In this document: positions 23,334 through 27,329 of the stretch, in pieces
Layout: each line of letters starts with the position of its first letter
Numbering within the stretch: the stretch's first letter is position 1
Assembly: GCA_964432715.1 (NCBI GenBank)
Contig: CAYSOW010000017.1
Span: 1 to 27,329 of the forward strand
Reading direction: 5' to 3'
DNA: 27,329 nucleotides
From: Phocaeicola_A sp964432715
Lineage (GTDB): Bacteria > Bacteroidota > Bacteroidia > Bacteroidales > Bacteroidaceae
Notes under the pieces: model-generated
Seen by the model: the letters and a program-made list of their open reading frames with translations, nothing else
The model's database searches: none
What the model was told of the DNA's origin: nothing
Program-made: the position numbers and the translations under genes

Positions 23334-23407
23334 ACCTTTCCGAATAGAAATGCAGCACCCACGGCGATGTATGCTTTCAAAAATAACAGGGAGATGAGGT
23401 GGAACGA

Positions 23408-23623
23408 TTATTCCTCCTCTTCTTTCTCACCGGAAGTGGCGCCCTTGATCTCCGAAACGAGACGATCGAACTCGCCGCGACTCAGTTTGATACCACGCTT
23501 GCGCAAAGCTTCCGCGATTTTAGCTCTCGTATCTTCTCCTTTTTCCGGAGCAAACAAAATTCCCACTGCGGCACCTACGGCAGCTCCGCCTAAGAATGCA
23601 GCCAAAAAACTTAAACCCTTCAT
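23408..23623 (-). CDS. YtxH domain-containing protein
   Basis: 71 aa from ATG 23623 (MKGLSFLAAFLGGAA); a start at 23650 lies in the promoter region. The glycine/alanine-rich N-terminal hydrophobic segment (residues 4-21) and FAPEKGEDTRAKI (23-35) are the YtxH signature; members are small membrane-tethered proteins, first noted among Bacillus general-stress genes. The C-terminus is acidic (SGEKEEEE). First gene of the minus-strand set ytxH, holin-like, 85-aa protein. Confidence 0.85.
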   Translation of the reverse strand: MKGLSFLAAFLGGAAVGAAVGILFAPEKGEDTRAKIAEALRKRGIKLSRGEFDRLVSEIKGATSGEKEEEE

Positions 23624-23647
23624 AGTGATTATCTTTAAATGTTTCAA

Positions 23648-23655
23648 CAAACATA
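23648..23655 (-). promoter_or_regulatory. -7 promoter box of the ytxH set
   Basis: Plus strand CAAACATA, minus strand TATGTTTG, an exact match to TAnnTTTG, 24 nt before the ytxH ATG. It diverges from the SPOR lipoprotein promoter at 23773-23780. The rest of 23624-23823 is AT-rich and holds nothing else I can support. Confidence 0.55.
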
Positions 23656-23772
23656 ATGAAAAAATCCGGATAAAGTTCCATCTTTGGCACTTATTTTTCA
23701 GTTAAATGATATAAAATAGCCCTCTCGCCTCATTTTTTTTCATTTTTCTCTTTTAATGAATAAAAATAGTGC

Positions 23773-23780
23773 TATTTTTG
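23773..23780 (+). promoter_or_regulatory. -7 promoter box of the SPOR lipoprotein gene
   Basis: TATTTTTG matches TAnnTTTG and lies 43 nt before the ATG at 23824. The -33 region is T-rich without a clear TTTG. Confidence 0.5.
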
Positions 23781-23823
23781 CTTGAAATTTAACAAGCATA
23801 TTAATCGTTTAAAAAGTATAAAG

Positions 23824-24321
23824 ATGAAAATGAATTGGATGTTGGGTGCCGCCGTATGTTTGAGCGTGTTGGCTACCTCTTGTAAGACCAGTGAAAGTGC
23901 TTACAAAAAAGCGTATGAAGAGGCTAAACAGCAGGAGCTGACTCAGACTCCCGTGAGCACTCCGGTGGAGGTTACTCCGGTTGTAACTGCTCCGACTTCT
24001 ACTCCGGTACAGTCTACTCCGTCTAACGTATCTGTACGTGAGGAGAGAGTATCTGTCGTATCAGGTAGCGGTTTGAAAAACTTCAGCGTCGTTTGCGGTA
24101 GCTTCGGTGTACAGGCAAATGCTGAGAAACTGAAAGCTGAGATGGACAACGCCGGCTACAACGCACAGGTGGCTTACAATGCAGAGAAAAACATGTACCG
24201 TGTGATTGTAGGTACTTACGATGATAGAAACTCAGCTGCTCAGGCTAGAGATGCATTCAAGGCGAAATATCCTTCACGTCAGGATTTCCAGGGTGCTTGG
24301 TTGCTCTATCGCGTATATTAA
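23824..24321 (+). CDS. SPOR-domain lipoprotein
   Basis: 165 aa from ATG 23824; the in-frame start at 23782 would put 14 residues before the signal and lies at the promoter. The lipoprotein signal ends in LATSC with Cys20. A Thr/Pro/Val linker (about residues 40-68) separates it from a C-terminal SPOR domain (about 86-165, FSVVCGSFG to the end). SPOR domains bind denuded peptidoglycan glycan strands, often at division sites. The gene stands alone, with its own promoter and terminator. Confidence 0.92.
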   Translation: MKMNWMLGAAVCLSVLATSCKTSESAYKKAYEEAKQQELTQTPVSTPVEVTPVVTAPTSTPVQSTPSNVSVREERVSVVSGSGLKNFSVVCGSFGVQANAEKLKAEMDNAGYNAQVAYNAEKNMYRVIVGTYDDRNSAAQARDAFKAKYPSRQDFQGAWLLYRVY

Positions 24322-24360
24322 TAAGGTGACTATCATCAAGCATAGAAACTTATAAAGCGG

Positions 24361-24402
24361 GTGGGGAAGGTTGTCGTTACGTCAATCTTCTCCACTTTTT
24401 TT
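24361..24402 (+). terminator. Intrinsic terminator of the SPOR lipoprotein gene
   Basis: GTGGGGAAGGTTG (24361-24373) pairs with CAATCTTCTCCAC (24383-24395) over 13 bp including two G-U pairs, 9-nt loop, followed by seven T (24396-24402). Confidence 0.92.
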
Positions 24403-24465
24403 CTCTCTTTGGCTTAAATTACATCTTTTTTTAGATTGAAGAGGGGTTCTTTTCGCATTAATCAT

Positions 24466-24473
24466 TAATTTTG
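24466..24473 (+). promoter_or_regulatory. -7 promoter box of ruvX
   Basis: TAATTTTG matches the consensus and ends 8 nt before the ruvX ATG, again implying a leaderless or nearly leaderless transcript. No -33 TTTG at the expected distance. Confidence 0.6.
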
Positions 24474-24481
24474 CAGCCATT

Positions 24482-24898
24482 ATGAGCCGTATACTATCAA
24501 TCGATTATGGAAAGAAGCGCTCCGGCATTGCTGTGAGCGATCCGCTGCAACTGATTGCCAACGGACTGACCACCGTCGCAACGCCTGAGTTGTTCGACTT
24601 TGTGATGGATTATGTTCGCAAGGAGTCGGTGGAACGCATCGTTGTGGGCTTGCCCAAGCAGATGAATAATGAGTACTCGGAGAATATGAAGCGTATTGAA
24701 CCCTTCGTGAATCGTCTGAGAAAAGCGCTCCCGGAGATTCCGGTGGAGTATGTCGATGAGCGATTTACCTCGGTGCTGGCCCATCAAGCCATGCTCGACG
24801 GTGGGTTGAAGAAGAAAGCTCGACAGAACAAGGCGTTGGTGGATGAAATCAGTGCCACCATCATTCTGCAAAGTTATTTGGAATCCAAGAGAATTTAG
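24482..24898 (+). CDS. ruvX: Holliday junction resolvase-like protein YqgF/RuvX
   Basis: 138 aa, usual for the family. RNase H-like fold. SIDYGKKRSGIAVSD (residues 6-20) carries the first catalytic Asp (Asp8). VVGLPKQMNNEYSEN, EYVDERFTS and ALVDEISATIILQSYLE supply the other conserved acidic residues. In E. coli YqgF takes part in 16S rRNA 5' end processing. It is followed by def with 32 nt between, including a duplicated 12-mer. Confidence 0.93.
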   Translation: MSRILSIDYGKKRSGIAVSDPLQLIANGLTTVATPELFDFVMDYVRKESVERIVVGLPKQMNNEYSENMKRIEPFVNRLRKALPEIPVEYVDERFTSVLAHQAMLDGGLKKKARQNKALVDEISATIILQSYLESKRI

Positions 24899-24921
24899 AA
24901 GATAGATTTGAAGATAGATTT
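24898..24921 (+). repeat. Perfect direct duplication before def
   Basis: GAAGATAGATTT occurs twice head to tail (24898-24909 and 24910-24921), beginning at the last base of the ruvX stop codon and ending 9 nt before the def ATG. It lengthens the intergenic leader. Confidence 0.8.
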
Positions 24922-24930
24922 AGAAAGAAT

Positions 24931-25491
24931 ATGATTTTACCGATTTACACCTACGGACAACCCGTATTAAGAAAAGTCGCTGAAGACATCACTCCCGATT
25001 ATCCGGGCCTGAAAGAGTTGATTCAGAACATGTTTGAAACCAATGATCATGCTGATGGCGTGGGTTTGGCTGCTCCCCAGATTGGCTTGCCCATTCGTCT
25101 GGTGATCATCAATCTGGATGTCATCTCTGAAGATAAGCCTGAATATAAAGGTTTTATGCGTGCCTTCATCAATGCGCGTATCGTGGAGACCGACGGTGAG
25201 GAGGATTCTTATGAGGAGGGCTGCTTGAGTCTCCCCGGCATCCACGAACCCGTGAAACGTCCCACCCGTGTGCACGTCACCTATTTAGATGAGAACTTCC
25301 AGCCGCACGATGAGTGGGTAGAAGGTTTCCTGGCCCGCGTAATGCAGCATGAGTTCGACCATCTGGAAGGCAAAATGTTTATTGATCATCTTTCACCGTT
25401 GCGCAAACAGTTGATTAAAAGTAAACTGGCTGCCATGTTGAAAGGCAAAATTCGTTGCTCATACAAGACCAAATCTGTAGGCAACAAGTAA
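24931..25491 (+). CDS. def: Peptide deformylase
   Basis: 186 aa metalloenzyme that removes the formyl group from the N-terminal methionine of new proteins. Motif 1 is GVGLAAPQIG (43-52), motif 2 EGCLS (96-100) with metal ligand Cys98, motif 3 QHEFDH (139-144) with His140 and His144 as ligands and Glu141 as catalytic residue. Complete. The TPR gene starts 21 nt later. Confidence 0.98.
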   Translation: MILPIYTYGQPVLRKVAEDITPDYPGLKELIQNMFETNDHADGVGLAAPQIGLPIRLVIINLDVISEDKPEYKGFMRAFINARIVETDGEEDSYEEGCLSLPGIHEPVKRPTRVHVTYLDENFQPHDEWVEGFLARVMQHEFDHLEGKMFIDHLSPLRKQLIKSKLAAMLKGKIRCSYKTKSVGNK

Positions 25492-25512
25492 CAACTCACT
25501 TACGTAACAATT

Positions 25513-27329
25513 ATGAAATACATAGTCCTCTTAATATATTCGTTCTTTCCTTTTTTATTGTGTGCACAAATCAATACAGACAGGGTGATGACCATTGCTC
25601 GCAATGCGCTCTATTTTGAGGACTATGTATTATCTATACAATACTTCAATCAGGTGATCGGTGCGAAGCCTTACCTCTACGAACCTTACTTCTTTCGTGG
25701 GGTGGCGAAGCTGGAGCTGGAGGATTTCCAGGGCTCCGAAGCCGATTGTACCGAAGCCATCAACCGCAATCCCTTTGTGGTCTCCAGCTATCAGGTGCGC
25801 GGCATTGCCCGTATCCGTATGCAGAACTATGACGGAGCCATGGAGGATTACAAGAAAGCCTTGACTTACGATCCCGAGAATGTGGCTTTGTGGCACAACC
25901 TCGCCCTCTGCAACATGCGTAAGGAGGATTATGAATCGGCTCGTTCCAACCTGGAAGAGATTGTACGTTTCTCGCCTCGTTACACCGCGGCTTATCTGAT
26001 GGGTGCGGAGGTCTCCATGAAGTTGAAGGACACTCTTCGTGCGGAGCGCGAGATTGATAAGGCGTTGGAGATTGACCCGTACGACGGCGATGTGTGGTCG
26101 TCGAAGGCCATTCTCGAACTGCAACAGGGACGTTATGCCGAGGGCGAATCTCATCTGGACAGAGCCATCCACTTGGCTTCCAAAAATGCCAACAACTACA
26201 TCAACCGTGCGTTGGCACGCTATCATCAGAATAATTTACGCGGTGCGATGCAGGACTATGATATCGCGCTGGATATCGAGCCGCACAACTTCCTCGGTCA
26301 CTACAACCGTGGTTTGCTGCGTGCGCAGGTGGGCGATGACAACCGCGCCATCGAGGATTTTAATTTCGTGATTGAGATGGAGCCGGATAACATGATGGCC
26401 ATCTTCAACCGTGGTACGTTGCTGGATCAGACCGGCGACTATAAAGGGGCTATTCGCGACTATACGACGGTGATTAATGAATACCCCAACTTCTGGACCG
26501 GCTACCACTACCGGGCGGAGGCGCGCCGGAAGATTGGCGATAAGAAGGGGGCGGATGCCGATGATTTTACCGTGCTGAAGGCGCAGATTGACCGTCAGAA
26601 CGGCAAGACGACGGCGAAACAGAACAACAATCAGAAAGAAGAGGAAGAGACGGCGGACAACGGGTCGGACAAGACGCGTAAGAAGTCGGATAAGAATATG
26701 AACAACTACCGTAAGATTGTGGTGGCGGACGATGCCAACGAGGACGAACGCTATCAGAATGCTTACCGCGGTAAGGTGCAGAACCGTCAGGTGAAGGTGG
26801 AGCTGCAGCCGCTCTACGCGTTGACTTACTACGAGAAGCGTAGCGAGGTGCGTCGCACCATCAACTACTACCGCACCATTGACGAACTGGGTCAGAACCC
26901 GCTGCTGCATCAACGCTTGCTGATCACCAACATGGAGTCTCCGCTCACCGAAGAGCAGGCGGCACGCCATTTCTCGTCGATTGATGCTTACACCTTGCAG
27001 ATTACGCAACATCCGGACGAGTCGTTGCCTTACTTCCTTCGCGGATTGGATTTCTACCTGACGCAGGACTTCAACAGTGCGGTGGACGATTTCACACAGT
27101 CAATTCTGAAGGATGGCAACTTTATGCCGGCCTACTTTAATCGCGCCTTGGTGCGCTACAAACAGCTGGAGTATCGCAAGAGCGAACTTCGTGCCAGTCG
27201 TGAAGCAGGCAACTTGATTGCCCCCAATGAAGAGATTCGTGCGGTGGATTATGAAATTGTAAAGAACGATTTAAATAAGGTGATTGAGTTGGCACCCGAT
27301 TTTGCCTTTGCTTATTACAACCGAGGCAA
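25513..27329 (+). CDS. Exported TPR-repeat protein, incomplete at the window end
   Basis: Open from ATG 25513 to the last base, 605 codons without a stop, so the 3' end is missing. The N-terminus has a signal peptide, MKYIVLLIYSFFPFLLCAQ, with probable cleavage after Ala18. TPR-like repeats fill residues 25-350 (for example YQVRGIARIRMQNYDGAMED and NRALARYHQNNLRGAMQDYD) and resume in the last 100 codons. A Lys/Glu/Asn-rich linker (about residues 356-400) separates the two blocks. TPR arrays bind other proteins; the partner is unknown. In related genomes I recall thrS following a gene like this. Confidence 0.9.
   Translation, partial: MKYIVLLIYSFFPFLLCAQINTDRVMTIARNALYFEDYVLSIQYFNQVIGAKPYLYEPYFFRGVAKLELEDFQGSEADCTEAINRNPFVVSSYQVRGIARIRMQNYDGAMEDYKKALTYDPENVALWHNLALCNMRKEDYESARSNLEEIVRFSPRYTAAYLMGAEVSMKLKDTLRAEREIDKALEIDPYDGDVWSSKAILELQQGRYAEGESHLDRAIHLASKNANNYINRALARYHQNNLRGAMQDYDIALDIEPHNFLGHYNRGLLRAQVGDDNRAIEDFNFVIEMEPDNMMAIFNRGTLLDQTGDYKGAIRDYTTVINEYPNFWTGYHYRAEARRKIGDKKGADADDFTVLKAQIDRQNGKTTAKQNNNQKEEEETADNGSDKTRKKSDKNMNNYRKIVVADDANEDERYQNAYRGKVQNRQVKVELQPLYALTYYEKRSEVRRTINYYRTIDELGQNPLLHQRLLITNMESPLTEEQAARHFSSIDAYTLQITQHPDESLPYFLRGLDFYLTQDFNSAVDDFTQSILKDGNFMPAYFNRALVRYKQLEYRKSELRASREAGNLIAPNEEIRAVDYEIVKNDLNKVIELAPDFAFAYYNRG

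Noticed and set aside
26236..27012. 258-codon minus-strand frame in the TPR gene
   Set aside because: The plus strand is one uninterrupted TPR frame through this region; the reverse frame is low-complexity Val/Leu/Arg.

Overview
The window comes from a member of the Bacteroidales, most likely Bacteroides, Phocaeicola or a close relative. The clues are a complete six-gene Na+-translocating NADH:quinone reductase operon, a short class III phosphoglycerate dehydrogenase next to serC, a BamD / RNA polymerase omega / DUF4293 cluster, a RuvX-peptide deformylase-TPR cluster, and promoters that fit the Bacteroidetes -7 consensus TAnnTTTG. It reads as core chromosome from a draft assembly: there is one run of exactly 100 N. 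I see no rRNA, tRNA, CRISPR, insertion sequence, integrase or prophage. Reading was by eye; no database search was run.

Layout. (1) 1-1526: a minus-strand PL22 oligogalacturonate lyase with its own terminator and a promoter divergent from nqr. (2) 1527-7390: nqrABCDEF, the respiratory sodium pump, followed by a densely structured intergenic RNA region. (3) 7542-9468: a short MTAN-like nucleosidase and a DEAD-box-type helicase whose motif II reads DEFD. (4) 9469-12996: serC, serA and a DUF1015 gene in one probable operon, followed by a 19-nt tandem-repeat array and a strong terminator. (5) 13199-14776: an IMPACT/YigZ protein and an EamA-type transporter. (6) 14799-14898: the N gap, flanked by an identical 24-nt sequence, so it is very probably not a real gap. 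(7) 14906-16930: uvrB, minus strand. (8) 17076-18733: bamD, omega subunit and a DUF4293 membrane protein. (9) 18849-20929, minus strand: a sodium:solute symporter followed by engB, translationally coupled. (10) 21019-22633: recR, a small membrane protein and a GNAT acetyltransferase. (11) 22648-23623, minus strand: YtxH protein, holin-like membrane protein and an 85-aa protein. (12) 23824-27329: SPOR-domain lipoprotein, ruvX, def, and a long TPR protein that runs off the end.

How the genes fit together. NQR oxidises NADH, reduces quinone and exports Na+; the symporter at 19478-20929 belongs to a family that uses such a gradient. serC and serA carry out the first two committed steps of serine synthesis, and the third gene of that operon (DUF1015) is the best candidate here for an incompletely understood function. 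BamD, the SPOR lipoprotein and the YtxH/holin-like set are envelope proteins. UvrB, RecR, RuvX, Def, EngB and omega are housekeeping.

No stretch above 300 bases lacks a gene. The longest intergenic stretches are 9469-9715, 12997-13198, 23624-23823 and 1331-1526, and each is described below. I did not find a convincing new multi-gene system. The most useful leads are the tandem array after DUF1015, the two tetraloop hairpins after nqrF, the serine operon with DUF1015, and the false assembly gap.
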